This document shows, piece by piece, positions 9,754 through 18,747 of a DNA stretch of 64,000 bases. Made by a program: the position numbers and the translations under genes. The notes beneath the pieces were generated by a model. It was not told the origin of the DNA, ran no database searches, and saw nothing but the letters and a program-made list of their open reading frames with translations. Origin of the DNA: a bacterium (GTDB lineage: Bacteria; Acidobacteriota; Thermoanaerobaculia; Multivoradales; J023); NCBI GenBank assembly GCA_024226315.1, contig JAAELT010000460.1:1-64000 (forward strand), given 5' to 3'. Each line of letters opens with the position of its first letter. The first letter of the stretch is position 1.

Positions 9754-11979
9754 TCAATGCAACAGGTCGATCAGGCGGCTGTACTTGATGATCACGGTGC
9801 GTTCCGGATCGCCCCGAACCAGCAGCGACCGATCCTCGAGCTCGTTGTAGACCACGAACAGCCCGGCGTTCGCCTGCTGCAGCCAGCCGAAACGCAGGTT
9901 GACGGAGGTGACGTCGGCGCGGTCGTTGTATTGCGCGAGCGCCTGGACGAAGAGCTTGGGCGTGAACGAATACGAGATGCGCAGGCGTCCGAGGTTGGTT
10001 TCGAACGCTCCGCCCGGCAGGTCGATGTCGTTGTAGATCCAGCCGAGCTCGGTGTTGAACGCCTCGCCGACGCGCCAGCGCAGCGTCGGTGAGAGCGCCA
10101 CGCGATCGCCGCCGAAGAAGCCGCCGACGGTCACCCGCAGGTTGAAGGACAGGGGCAGTCCCTCGTTGGTGATCAAGATCAGCTGGCCTTCCGCGTGCTC
10201 GTAGGTATCCTCCGGCACGGTCACCCCGTTCGAGATCTCGAACGGCTCGCGCACCCCTTCGAGGGTGAAGTTGACGCCGGTGTGGATCTCAAAGCCGCTG
10301 GGCCACTCCCAGTGATTGTCGAGGTGCAGGAAACCGGTCTCCTGGAAACCGTCGGGATTCCAGTAGCCACGGTAGGAGACGTGGGGGCGCAACTCGTGCA
10401 GTCCTAACCAGTCCTTCGGACGAATGCGGCGGAGCACGAATCCGTCGAGCTTGCGGTAGTCGCGGCGGGCGAGGAAGCCGACCTGGGGATCGAAGGCGGC
10501 GCCGACCTCGGTGACGTTGGCGGAGAACGACCAGTCCTCGGAGTCGTAGGCGCCACCGAGCCGGAAAGCATATTCATCCCCCACCACGTCAGGACTGTCG
10601 GTACCAGCGACGAAGCCCCTGATCTGGCCGTAGCGGCCGATGCCCCAACGGCCGTCGAGGCCGTAGGTCGACGATCGGTCGTCGTCGATGCCGAGACTGC
10701 CGTCGCCGGAGCGGTGGGTGAAGATGGCGCCGATCGACGAGCGGTTGGGCAGCTCGCGGTTCAGGCGGGCGACGGTGAAGTCGTTCTCGGGCGCGACGCC
10801 GGCGAGCTCCTGCGAGCGCATCTGGAGGAAGCCGACGTTCGTCTTCCCCACCTTGCCCGAGAGGCGCACGCCGCCGTCGATCGGGATCTCCTCACCGTTC
10901 GGCCCGATGCCGATCCGGCGGCTGAAGAAGAGCTCGATCTCCTCGTCGACCCCGACCGAGAACTGGCCGGCGTTCTCGAGAAAGAAAGGGCGCTTCTCGG
11001 GGAAGAACAGGCTGAAGCGATCGAGATTGATCTGGAGCTCGTCGACCTCGACCTGGGCGAAATCCGTGTTGTAGGTGGCGTCGAGCGTCAGACTCGGGGT
11101 GATCGAGTACTTCAGGTCGAAGCCGATCTCCTCGTCCGAGCCTGAATTGTCGTCCGATCCGGAGCCGCCGGCGTCGCGGTCCTCGAACAACACGTAGGGA
11201 ATCAGCTTGAGGTTGCGCTGCTCGGGCACCTCGACGCCCTCCAGCGTGCCGGCCAGAGACAGACGGAAGAGGTTGAACTGGCGCGGCAGCGGCGACCAGT
11301 AGGAGGTCTCGTTGCGGCGTCTCAGGTTGCGCTGGAAGTTGATACCCCAGGTCTGGACGTCGCCCTTGCCGAACCGCAGGGTGCGAAAAGGGATGGCGAT
11401 CTCGGCGCTCCAACCGATCTCGCTGATCGCCGCCGCCACCTCCCAGGCCGCGTCCCAGTTGAGATTGAAGTCACCGCCACCCGAGGTCATGCCACCCGAG
11501 CCTTCCTTGGTCACCTGGCCGTCGTATTCGATGCCCGCCGGGTTGGTGCCGAAGACGAAGCCGTTCTGGCGATCGTGGAAGGTGTCGAGGATGACCTGGA
11601 AGCTGTCGGTCTCGTCCAGCGAGGCGTCGCGGCGGCTGTCGGAGACGATGATGCCCTCGGGCGAACGGTCGAAGCAGACGACGCCCACGTAGAGCGTCTC
11701 GTCGTCGAAGGCGATGCGCACCTCGGTGCGCTCGGTGGCCGGCTGGCCCTCGTCGGGCGAGACCTGCCGGAAGCCGGTCGCCGGCGCCACTTCCTTCCAG
11801 GCAGGGTCGCCCAGAACGTCACCGTCGACCGCCGGCATCTCGGTCAGCCGCGCCGCGTGGAGCACGGGTGCCCCGGCGCCGGGGTCGTGCTGGGCACTCA
11901 GGACCGAGGGCGCTAATGCGAGACAGACCAGGGCCGCGATCCGCCGGTAATGGCGATCGAGCTGCGTCGTTGAATTCAT
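9754..11979 (-). CDS. DUF5916 outer-membrane protein with CBM9-like domain
   Basis: The product has 741 residues with an N-terminal signal peptide (IAALVCLALAPSVLSAQ). Residues about 45-235 match the CBM9-like fold that precedes DUF5916 ('PAVDGDVLGDPAWKE', 'VRIAFDDETLYVGVVCFD', 'NGFVFGTNPAG'). The rest is rich in alternating beta strands with 'LFFPEKRPFFLENAGQF' and ends in an aromatic strand, as in DUF5916 beta-barrels. Such proteins are common in Acidobacteriota and Bacteroidota; their substrate is not established, although TonB-receptor-like or carbohydrate-related roles are proposed. The gene stands alone, transcribed like the giant gene downstream of it. Confidence 0.85.
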   Translation of the reverse strand: MNSTTQLDRHYRRIAALVCLALAPSVLSAQHDPGAGAPVLHAARLTEMPAVDGDVLGDPAWKEVAPATGFRQVSPDEGQPATERTEVRIAFDDETLYVGVVCFDRSPEGIIVSDSRRDASLDETDSFQVILDTFHDRQNGFVFGTNPAGIEYDGQVTKEGSGGMTSGGGDFNLNWDAAWEVAAAISEIGWSAEIAIPFRTLRFGKGDVQTWGINFQRNLRRRNETSYWSPLPRQFNLFRLSLAGTLEGVEVPEQRNLKLIPYVLFEDRDAGGSGSDDNSGSDEEIGFDLKYSITPSLTLDATYNTDFAQVEVDELQINLDRFSLFFPEKRPFFLENAGQFSVGVDEEIELFFSRRIGIGPNGEEIPIDGGVRLSGKVGKTNVGFLQMRSQELAGVAPENDFTVARLNRELPNRSSIGAIFTHRSGDGSLGIDDDRSSTYGLDGRWGIGRYGQIRGFVAGTDSPDVVGDEYAFRLGGAYDSEDWSFSANVTEVGAAFDPQVGFLARRDYRKLDGFVLRRIRPKDWLGLHELRPHVSYRGYWNPDGFQETGFLHLDNHWEWPSGFEIHTGVNFTLEGVREPFEISNGVTVPEDTYEHAEGQLILITNEGLPLSFNLRVTVGGFFGGDRVALSPTLRWRVGEAFNTELGWIYNDIDLPGGAFETNLGRLRISYSFTPKLFVQALAQYNDRADVTSVNLRFGWLQQANAGLFVVYNELEDRSLLVRGDPERTVIIKYSRLIDLLH

Positions 11980-12000
11980 GGCCGGCGCATTGTATCCGCG

Positions 12001-12711
12001 TCAGGCGGCTTCGGCAGGATCGAGACGAGCGACGTAGAGGATGTGTGGGTACGGCAGGAAATCCGTCATCCGGTGCCGGTAGACCCGGAAGCCCAACCTC
12101 GCCAACAGCGCGATCAGCTCTTCGGGGGGCCAGTAGCGAATCGGCTCGAAGCCGACCATCAGCCGATCGAGCAGGAGGGTGAACAGCATCTTGAGCCGTG
12201 GCCGGTCCGCCACGTCCTTCAGCACCAACACCCCTCCAGGCGTCAAATAGGAACGCAGTCGCTCGAGAAATTCCGGCACCTCGGCGGCCGGCAGGTGGTG
12301 GACGACGTCGAGCAGGTAGATGGCGTTGAAGGGTTCGGCCGGCCGCCACTCGAGCACATCGGCGACGACGTACTCGACGTTGGACAGCCCGAGCTTGCCG
12401 GCGCTCTCGCGGGCCCGCTCGATGCGGGCGGCGTTCAGATCGATGCCGGTGATCCGCCTGCCGCCCGCGCGCGCGGCGTAGTAGAGCGAGAAGAGGCCGA
12501 AGCCGCAACCGAGATCGAGAACGCGCCCGCGTGCCGGCAGGTACTGCCCGATCTCTTCCAGGAAGGGCTGCCGCAGGATGGTGAACCGGACCGTCGAATA
12601 GAGCCGCGTGACGAGGTCGTCGTAGCTCGCCACGATCCGGCGGATGATCGTTCGCGCTTCGCCTGATCGGCCCCGGGCGGCTGTCTCGTTCGAGGTTACT
12701 GGGTTCTCCAT
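12001..12711 (-). CDS. Class I SAM-dependent methyltransferase
   Basis: The product has 236 residues. Motif I is 'VLDLGCGFGLFS' at about residue 64, followed by 'GIDLNAARIERA' (acidic residue binding the SAM ribose) and 'LLDVVHHLP' in motif IV. This is the standard Rossmann methyltransferase order. The last 70 residues ('RYWPPEELIALLARLGFRVYRHRM') are typical of the family's C-terminal extension. The substrate cannot be told from sequence. The gene ends 22 bases from the DUF5916 start and the two may be cotranscribed. Divergent from it is the GT-C-type membrane protein, so a lipid or glycan substrate is possible but unproven. Confidence 0.85.
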   Translation of the reverse strand: MENPVTSNETAARGRSGEARTIIRRIVASYDDLVTRLYSTVRFTILRQPFLEEIGQYLPARGRVLDLGCGFGLFSLYYAARAGGRRITGIDLNAARIERARESAGKLGLSNVEYVVADVLEWRPAEPFNAIYLLDVVHHLPAAEVPEFLERLRSYLTPGGVLVLKDVADRPRLKMLFTLLLDRLMVGFEPIRYWPPEELIALLARLGFRVYRHRMTDFLPYPHILYVARLDPAEAA

Positions 12712-12809
12712 GAAGCCTGCCGGAGCGGGATGAGGCGATTATACTCGGGCGTCCCTCACGACCCGCACCGCACCCTTCCAATCCGCGAGCCCGGGCGAGC
12801 CCTCGAACG

Positions 12810-14834
12810 GTGAATCACATCGAGCTGATCGGCGGCGCCCTGGCGTACGCTGCCACGGTCTACTCTCTGAGCCTCGTCTCCTGGGCCGTCGCCAGGTGGG
12901 TGCTGCCGGCGGGTACCCGCGTCGGGCTGCGCCTGGCGACGGTCGTCGTCGGACAGTTCGTGGCCTGCGCCATCGTCGTCCAGTCGCTGGGGCTGCTCGG
13001 TCAGTTGCGCCCCGGCCCCTACCTGGTGACGACCCTGGCCGCCGGCGCCACGGTCTCCTGGGCCGCGCGGAAACATCGTCCGCATCAGGCTCTCTGGCGT
13101 CTGGTCCTGAGCACGGCGCGGCTCTGGCTGCACCGGACTCCCCTGGGCCTCGGTTTCGTCAGTGCCGTCGGATTCCTCTTCCTGGCGACCCGGCGGTTCG
13201 CGTACGTCGCCGGCATCGACTCGTTGACGATTCACGGGCCGCTCGTCGCCGGGTGGATCCAGACCGGCCGCGTCACCTTGACGTCGCACTGGAACTATCC
13301 GCAGTGCTGGGAGTATCAGTACGCGCCGAATTTCCTGCTGCTCCGCTCGGATGTGCTCGTGATCATCCCGTCCGTGCTCCAGGTCGGAGTCCTGCTGCTG
13401 CTGGTCCGAGAGGTCGCCACCCGGCTGGGCATTCCGGGAAGGATCGCCTCGCTCGTCAGCCTGCTGTGCGTGTCGAATCCCGTCGTCTGGGGCAGCACGA
13501 TGAAGAACGATCCCGCCTTCGCCGTCGGGCTCCTCCTGGGCCTCATTGCCCTCGATCAGCTGACTCGGGATCGTCAGGGAGCGATCTGGCTGGCGCAGCT
13601 GGGAACCTTCATGATCCTCGGCAACAAGGCGAGCGGCTTCATCTACGCGGCGCCGCTTCTGGCCCTCTTCGTCACGATCTGGCTGATCCGACGGTGGCGG
13701 CAACCCCGCTTGCAACGGAACCTGGCGTGGCTGCTCGCCGGCACCCTCGCGCTGCAGCTCTCGGCGATCGCGGTCCAGGTTCACAACTTCGTTCGGCACG
13801 GCAATCCCACCTACCCCATCGAGCTCCGGGTGGCAGGGCAGGTGATCTTCGAGGGCCCAGCCGATCTTTCCGGAACATCGATCCTGGAGGCAGGGACCGA
13901 GCTCGGCACCTGGTCGACCCTGTTTCGAGGCTCCTCGTTCCAGCTGGGGTGGGACTTCCCATTCCTGTTGATCCTGCTCCTCGCGGCGACTCTCCACGGG
14001 GTCGCGCACACGATCCGCGCGTTCCCGCGGGACGGGCGCCCGGACCGAGCCCTGTCGGTCTTGACAGTCACGGCGGTCGCAACGTGTCTGCTCTGGGTCC
14101 TCTACCTGGCGACGCCGTGGTCTCGGGGGACCCAGGCCGATCCGGTCGCCTACATCCGACTCGGGCATTCCCTGAGGTACGCGATCGCTCCGATCTGTCT
14201 TTCCTACGCCGTCTCCGCCGCCTTCCTCCTCCGCCACCTCGGACAACGGAGGGTCTTCGGCCTCGTGAGCGTGGCGTTTCCGGTTCTGGTCTTCGCCAAG
14301 TGGAACATCAGGAACATCTGGAGCGGTCCTGTCTTGTTGGTGGTGTGCAAGCTGCTCGCCTTGCTCCTTGGAGCAACCTGGGCCGCGAGGGCCGTGTGGC
14401 GCAGCACGAGCCGCCTGCCGCACGCGATGAAGCACGGCGCCAGGACGGTGGCGACCGCCGGGGTGGCGAGTCTGCTCTTGACTTTCTACGTCCAATGGAT
14501 CGAGGCCGGCAGAGCCTGGAAATGGGAGCAACCTCACCGGGCGCTCTGGCAGTACGTCAGAAAAGAGATACCAAGCGGCACGGTCATCGACACCAACAGC
14601 AAAGAACCGCTCTACGCATACTTTCTTCTCGGAGCCCGGCTGAAGAACGAGATCCGCCACACGCCTCTGCGCCAAGCCCGAAGGAGGGGCCCGAGCGATT
14701 CAGCCTACTATTATCTTTCGATCAGGAGCGAGGACCGACGAGCCCGAGAGTTGGAAGCCATGAGAGAGGCTGGTTGGAAACCATTACACGAGCTCGAGGG
14801 ACAGCAAGGAGTCCTCTTGCGGCGCCCGCGATGA
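12810..14834 (+). CDS. Polytopic membrane protein, GT-C (GT39-like) glycosyltransferase candidate
   Basis: The product has 674 residues, starts at GTG and has about a dozen hydrophobic segments spread over residues 1-560. The first large loop contains 'GIDSLTIHGPLVAGWIQTGR' near residue 135, resembling the acidic-residue loop of GT-C enzymes that use polyprenyl-phosphate sugars. A soluble C-terminal part follows ('SGTVIDTNSKEPLYAYFLLG'). The antisense frame across this gene is charged and repetitive and is a shadow. It is convergent with another multi-spanning protein (DUF2723) 19 bases away. GT activity is inferred from topology and one motif only. Confidence 0.75.
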   Translation: MNHIELIGGALAYAATVYSLSLVSWAVARWVLPAGTRVGLRLATVVVGQFVACAIVVQSLGLLGQLRPGPYLVTTLAAGATVSWAARKHRPHQALWRLVLSTARLWLHRTPLGLGFVSAVGFLFLATRRFAYVAGIDSLTIHGPLVAGWIQTGRVTLTSHWNYPQCWEYQYAPNFLLLRSDVLVIIPSVLQVGVLLLLVREVATRLGIPGRIASLVSLLCVSNPVVWGSTMKNDPAFAVGLLLGLIALDQLTRDRQGAIWLAQLGTFMILGNKASGFIYAAPLLALFVTIWLIRRWRQPRLQRNLAWLLAGTLALQLSAIAVQVHNFVRHGNPTYPIELRVAGQVIFEGPADLSGTSILEAGTELGTWSTLFRGSSFQLGWDFPFLLILLLAATLHGVAHTIRAFPRDGRPDRALSVLTVTAVATCLLWVLYLATPWSRGTQADPVAYIRLGHSLRYAIAPICLSYAVSAAFLLRHLGQRRVFGLVSVAFPVLVFAKWNIRNIWSGPVLLVVCKLLALLLGATWAARAVWRSTSRLPHAMKHGARTVATAGVASLLLTFYVQWIEAGRAWKWEQPHRALWQYVRKEIPSGTVIDTNSKEPLYAYFLLGARLKNEIRHTPLRQARRRGPSDSAYYYLSIRSEDRRARELEAMREAGWKPLHELEGQQGVLLRRPR

Positions 14835-14853
14835 CCCAACGTCTATTTCCTTT

Positions 14854-16794
14854 CTATTCGACCGGCCTCGCCGCCGCTTCGGCCGCCAGCAGCAGGTGGC
14901 CGCGGGCCCCGAGCTCCTCGCCGCGCTCCGCCAACGCCCGCGCCACCGCCCGGTGATAGGCGGCGGAACCGTCATCCACCAGGCCGTTTGCTCTACGGAC
15001 CTCGGCCTCCAGAGCGTCGAGACCACTGACTAATTGACTCATCTCGGTGAGCTTGTCGGACGCCCGTACTGGATTACCTGAAGGGATGTGGCGAGGGTTG
15101 ATCTCGGCGGAGCGTTCGAAGGCCACCAGCGAACGGCGCGCCAGGCCGTTGCGCCGGTAGATCAGCCCCAGGTTGTAAAACAGTACGTCATTGTCCGGCG
15201 CGGCCTCGGTGGCGCGCTCGAGCTCGACCTGGGCGCGCGGCCAGTCGCGCCCTTCGAAGGTGACGCCGAGCATGTAGTGGTAGTGCCCCACCAGGTTCTG
15301 TGCCAGGTAGTCCTTGGGCACCGCCGGATCCCAGGCGCCGGCGAGCTCGCCGGCCGGCAGCGCCAGCTCCGGTACGGTGCCGGCGCGCGCGGTGCGGAAC
15401 ACCAGACCCACCGGCACCACCTCGAGCTCGGGCAGGCTCCAGTTCGGATGGTGGGTGAAATAGAGCGGATCCTCGTCCGGGTCGAAGCGCAGCCGGCCGA
15501 GGTCGGCGCCGCCGACGCCCTGCATGATCAGGTCGACGTCCGGGCGCTCGCCCTCCACCAGGTGGAGGTAGATGAGCACGAACAGGATGTTGTCGTCCGA
15601 GGCCGCGAGGTGCGCCCCGGGCGGCAGCGTTGCCAGCAATTGACGACTGAAGTCTTCGGCGAGGCGGAAGTCGCTGCGATCGAAGCGCGGCCAGCCGAGC
15701 ACGAAGAGAGCCGCCGGCACCAGCAGCGCCGCCCATGCCCGCCGCCCCCAGCGCCGCACCGCCAGCTCCGTGCCCCAGGCGGCGAGCAGCGCGGCCATGA
15801 CGTAGGAGGGAATGTAGTAGCGGTGCCAGATGAAGATGTCCGAGCGCGAGCCGTGGATCGCCACCGCCCACAGGTTGGCGGCCATCACCAGGATCGGCAG
15901 CAGCACCGGCAGGTCTTCAAGCTCTCCCCCGCCGCGGGGACGTCGCCAGCCCCACACCAGGCCCGCCAATGCCAGCAGCGCGCCACCCCACAGCAGCTCC
16001 TCGCCGAGGCCCCGCAGGTAGTCGGTAAGAATGATCAGATAGTCACCCGGGGACTCGGCCCACGCCCGGTGCCAGAAGTCGCGGCGGGTCACGGCGGCGA
16101 CCAGGGCGCCTGCAGTCTCGGGGTCTGCCCAGTCGAGCCGCGGGTCCTGGCGCGAGCGCAGCGGCATGTAGAGGTAGGGCAGGAGCCCGGCGAATCCGGC
16201 GCCGACGCAGGCCAGCAGGTGCTTCGGCCTGCGCAGCAGGCCCGGCTCGGAGATCACCGCGAAGATCCCCACCGCCACACCGACGACGCCCATGACCGTG
16301 TGGTTCGCGGCGCCCAGCCCGGCTGCCAGCGCCGCCAGCGCCAGCCAGCCGATCTTTCGGGTCCGGTGCCATTCGAGCGCGCAGGCGAGGACCGCGACGA
16401 CGAAGAAGCCGTTCAGGGTGTAGACCCGCTGCACCGTGGCCTGGGACCAGAAACTGGGCGCGAAGGCCAGGCACAGCGAGCCCAGCAGACCGGCCGCTGC
16501 CGACAGACCGTTGCGCCGGAACATCCCGTAGAACAGGCCGCAGGAGAGGGCGCCGAAAAAGGCCGAGAACAGACTCATGCGAAACGCCACCGAGCCCACC
16601 GGCAGCAGGGCGATCCACAGCTTGCCGAGCAGCACGTAGAGCGGATAGCCGGAAGGGTGCGGGATGCCGAGGGTGGCGGCCGCTGCCACCAGCTCGCCCG
16701 AGTCGCCGACGTAGATGGTGCGGCAGGCGCCCGCGGCGTAGACGGCGAAAACGGCGGCGCCGAGCGCCAGAGACTGAAAGAGCGTGCGGCTCAT
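14854..16794 (-). CDS. DUF2723 membrane protein with C-terminal TPR
   Basis: The product has 646 residues. The N-terminus shows the DUF2723 signature ('YVGDSGELVAAAATLGIPHP', 'SGYPLYVLLGKLW'), followed by about ten membrane segments to residue 370. A soluble region then ends in TPR-like helices ('DNDVLFYNLGLIYRRNGLAR'). DUF2723 proteins resemble GT-C oligosaccharyl or mannosyl transferases and are frequent in Acidobacteriota and Bacteroidota. The first loop Asp (GDSGE) would be the candidate catalytic residue by analogy. It is paired tail to tail with the other GT-C-like gene. Confidence 0.82.
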   Translation of the reverse strand: MSRTLFQSLALGAAVFAVYAAGACRTIYVGDSGELVAAAATLGIPHPSGYPLYVLLGKLWIALLPVGSVAFRMSLFSAFFGALSCGLFYGMFRRNGLSAAAGLLGSLCLAFAPSFWSQATVQRVYTLNGFFVVAVLACALEWHRTRKIGWLALAALAAGLGAANHTVMGVVGVAVGIFAVISEPGLLRRPKHLLACVGAGFAGLLPYLYMPLRSRQDPRLDWADPETAGALVAAVTRRDFWHRAWAESPGDYLIILTDYLRGLGEELLWGGALLALAGLVWGWRRPRGGGELEDLPVLLPILVMAANLWAVAIHGSRSDIFIWHRYYIPSYVMAALLAAWGTELAVRRWGRRAWAALLVPAALFVLGWPRFDRSDFRLAEDFSRQLLATLPPGAHLAASDDNILFVLIYLHLVEGERPDVDLIMQGVGGADLGRLRFDPDEDPLYFTHHPNWSLPELEVVPVGLVFRTARAGTVPELALPAGELAGAWDPAVPKDYLAQNLVGHYHYMLGVTFEGRDWPRAQVELERATEAAPDNDVLFYNLGLIYRRNGLARRSLVAFERSAEINPRHIPSGNPVRASDKLTEMSQLVSGLDALEAEVRRANGLVDDGSAAYHRAVARALAERGEELGARGHLLLAAEAAARPVE

Positions 16795-16836
16795 CGGAGC
16801 CGCACGCTACCACTCTGCCCGAGGTTCGGAGGCCCG

Positions 16837-17982
16837 TCACCTGATCTTGATCAGGACCACGGCTTCGTCCCATTGACCGTGGGAGTCACCGATGGCGTAA
16901 CTGAACTGGTCCTCACCCGCGAAGTTGTCATCAGGAATGTAGGTGACGGTACCGTCACGGTGGTTCTTGAGGAACCCGTTGGCGGGAGCTTCCAGGATCG
17001 AGACGCTGGCGGCCAGCAGATCGCCGTCGGCATCGGAGTCGTTTGCCGCCAGGTCGATGGTGACCGACTCGCCGACGCTTGTGGACCCCCAGTCGTCCCC
17101 GGCGGTCGGCGCCTTCGACGGCAGCTCGCAGGCGTCGCCGATGCCGTCAGCGTCAGCGTCCTCCTGGTCTTCGTTGTCGGCCGTCGGACAGTTGTCGTCA
17201 CCGTCGTGGCTGCCGTCGCCGTCGGTGTCGGGATCTTCCGGATTCGTGCCGCCGAGGATCTCGTCGGCGTCGGTCAACCCGTCGCCGTCGAAGTCTCCCT
17301 CGGGGACGAAGACCTCGGGATTGAATTGACAAGTCGAGACACGCGCGACCGGCTCGCACGTCTGGCCCGAGGGCTCGATTCCGCCCATGTGCGCCGGCAC
17401 CAGGTCGGAGTCCCAGAAGACAGCGCAGCTGGGAGGCAGCAACCCCATGGCTGGTAACCCCAGCGCCGAGTAGCCCGAACCGAAAGCCTGTTGAGCGTTG
17501 ATCGTTGCGACCAGGTTGTCCCTGAACTGAACGGCCGTGCCGTTGATTCCGGGCACCTGGGTGATCAACCATGGATCATTCGGCGGGACGGGGGGATCGT
17601 CCCACAGAACCACGGTCCACGGGGTGCCGTTCCCGGTGCCGAGGAAGCAATACAAGCCACGGGTCGGCGAGACCACCGTGAGAGGCGGTGTCGCGGGCAG
17701 CAGCGGGCAACTGAGGCTGCTGATCACGCCGGCCGAGAACTGGGAGATCAGCAGGGCGTCGACGATGGACGTACCGCCACTGCCGTTGACGTCGCACTCG
17801 TCCGGCGGGGTCAGCGGATTCAAGCCCGACGCGTACTGCGACGCGACCAGGGCATCCACGACGTCGACGTCGAAGTCGGCGTCGCAGTCACCACAGACGC
17901 CGGTCTGAGCACCAGCATGGGAGGCGGCGAGGAGGAAGAGACACAGGGCGACGAGCGGGATCAATCTCGGGGGCTGATGCAT
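16837..17982 (-). CDS. Secreted protein with dockerin-like, TSP3 and cadherin-like domains
   Basis: The product has 381 residues. Two ATGs are in frame at 17988 and 17982. AGGAG abuts the first but stands 6 bases before the second, so the second is chosen. A signal peptide ends near 'ASHAGAQ'. Residues about 25-90 form a dockerin type I-like duplication ('GDCDADFDVDVVDALVAS' and 'CDVNGSGGTSIVDALLIS') with Ca-binding Asp/Asn spacing. Residues about 220-285 carry thrombospondin type 3-like calcium repeats ('DFDGDGLTDADEI', 'DTDGDGSHDGDDNCP'). The C-terminus is a cadherin-like domain ('TAGDDWGSTSVGESVTIDLA', 'DNFAGEDQFSYAI'). No enzyme domain is visible; a structural or sorting role outside the cell is likely. 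Confidence 0.82.
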   Translation of the reverse strand: MHQPPRLIPLVALCLFLLAASHAGAQTGVCGDCDADFDVDVVDALVASQYASGLNPLTPPDECDVNGSGGTSIVDALLISQFSAGVISSLSCPLLPATPPLTVVSPTRGLYCFLGTGNGTPWTVVLWDDPPVPPNDPWLITQVPGINGTAVQFRDNLVATINAQQAFGSGYSALGLPAMGLLPPSCAVFWDSDLVPAHMGGIEPSGQTCEPVARVSTCQFNPEVFVPEGDFDGDGLTDADEILGGTNPEDPDTDGDGSHDGDDNCPTADNEDQEDADADGIGDACELPSKAPTAGDDWGSTSVGESVTIDLAANDSDADGDLLAASVSILEAPANGFLKNHRDGTVTYIPDDNFAGEDQFSYAIGDSHGQWDEAVVLIKIR

Positions 17983-18024
17983 GAGCATCTCCTTTCGGTC
18001 GAAGCTGTTTCCGATGTCCCGTCG

Positions 18025-18062
18025 CGGCCGCGTCGGTAGGTTCGCTACCTCTTTCGCGGCCG
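18025..18062 (-). promoter_or_regulatory. Kink-turn-like RNA element in the leader of the dockerin gene
   Basis: Read as minus-strand RNA, this is an 8-bp outer stem (CGGCCGCG/CGCGGCCG), a 3-base bulge AAA, then GA opposite GA, then a 5-bp stem (GGUAG/CUACC) closed by CGAAC. This matches the kink-turn consensus: C-stem, three-base bulge, tandem sheared G-A pairs, NC-stem. It lies 42 bases before the dockerin gene start and 46 bases after the stop of the ACT-domain gene. It could be a structured 5' leader or a terminator-like hairpin; no U-run follows. Confidence 0.5.
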
Positions 18063-18108
18063 GCGGCCGAGATCTGACAAGGAAACGTCTTCGCCGTCTG
18101 GAAGTGCT

Positions 18109-18627
18109 CTAGGCCTCCTCTTCCCGCAGCTCGATCATGAGGTCGGCGGCGATCTCTTCCAGGTCCGCGGTCAGGTCGCTCATCCCGACGTCCTTCGGCG
18201 CCCTCAGCCGCGCCCGGGCCTGGAACATCTTGTGCCCCGCCATCGGGGCGCTGGCCACCTCCGTGTCCAGCTCCTCGATGTTGACTCCGCGCGCCGCGAC
18301 CACCTCGGAGATCCGGTGCACGATGCCCGGATGATCCTGGCCGACGACCTCCAGCTCCAGCATGGGGCCGCTTTCCTCCGCCGATGGCTCCACCGGCGCC
18401 TCGGCGACCACCACCGACATCCCCTCGAGCGCCGAGAGCGCCTTCTCCAGATCGGCGGCTCGCTCCGCCGGCAGACTGATGTGGAGCATGCCCGAGAACT
18501 CCCCCGCCAGCCGCGCCAGCCGGCTCTCTTCCCAATTGCCGCCATGCTCCTCGACCAACGACGCCAGGGTCTCGACCAGACCGGGCCGATCCTTGCCGAT
18601 CACCGTCATCACCAGGGACTGCATCAT
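18109..18627 (-). CDS. Tandem ACT-domain regulator (GcvR-like)
   Basis: The product has 172 residues with two ACT domains: residues 2-85 ('VMTVIGKDRPGLVETLASLV') and 92-170 ('LEVVGQDHPGIVHRISEVVA'). Both have the D-R/H-P-G ligand loop and the 'GGNWEESR' or 'GVNIEELD' strand typical of GcvR-type glycine-responsive proteins. The length matches GcvR. GcvR acts through GcvA in Enterobacteria; no GcvA is visible here, so the target is unknown. It is divergent from the cNMP-protein operon across 120 bp. Confidence 0.82.
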   Translation of the reverse strand: MMQSLVMTVIGKDRPGLVETLASLVEEHGGNWEESRLARLAGEFSGMLHISLPAERAADLEKALSALEGMSVVVAEAPVEPSAEESGPMLELEVVGQDHPGIVHRISEVVAARGVNIEELDTEVASAPMAGHKMFQARARLRAPKDVGMSDLTADLEEIAADLMIELREEEA

Positions 18628-18747
18628 TTCGAGTCTTCTCCCATTCGTCGTCTTTGCATGCGTCTGACGAGACCATCTTATCCGGCTTTTTCCGCCCGGT
18701 GGGCCTCGAAGCCACGCGCCGGCCCGAGGTTGCGATACTCTCTCGAC

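Noticed and set aside
12756..14675. 639-codon minus-strand frame
   Set aside because: It is antisense to a polytopic membrane protein with clear hydrophobic segments; the translation is charged and without domains.
18000..18070. Cyclic di-GMP-I (GEMM) riboswitch
   Set aside because: A GCGAAAG-like segment is present, but the conserved GEMM core and tetraloop-receptor arrangement are missing; a kink-turn explains the pairing better.
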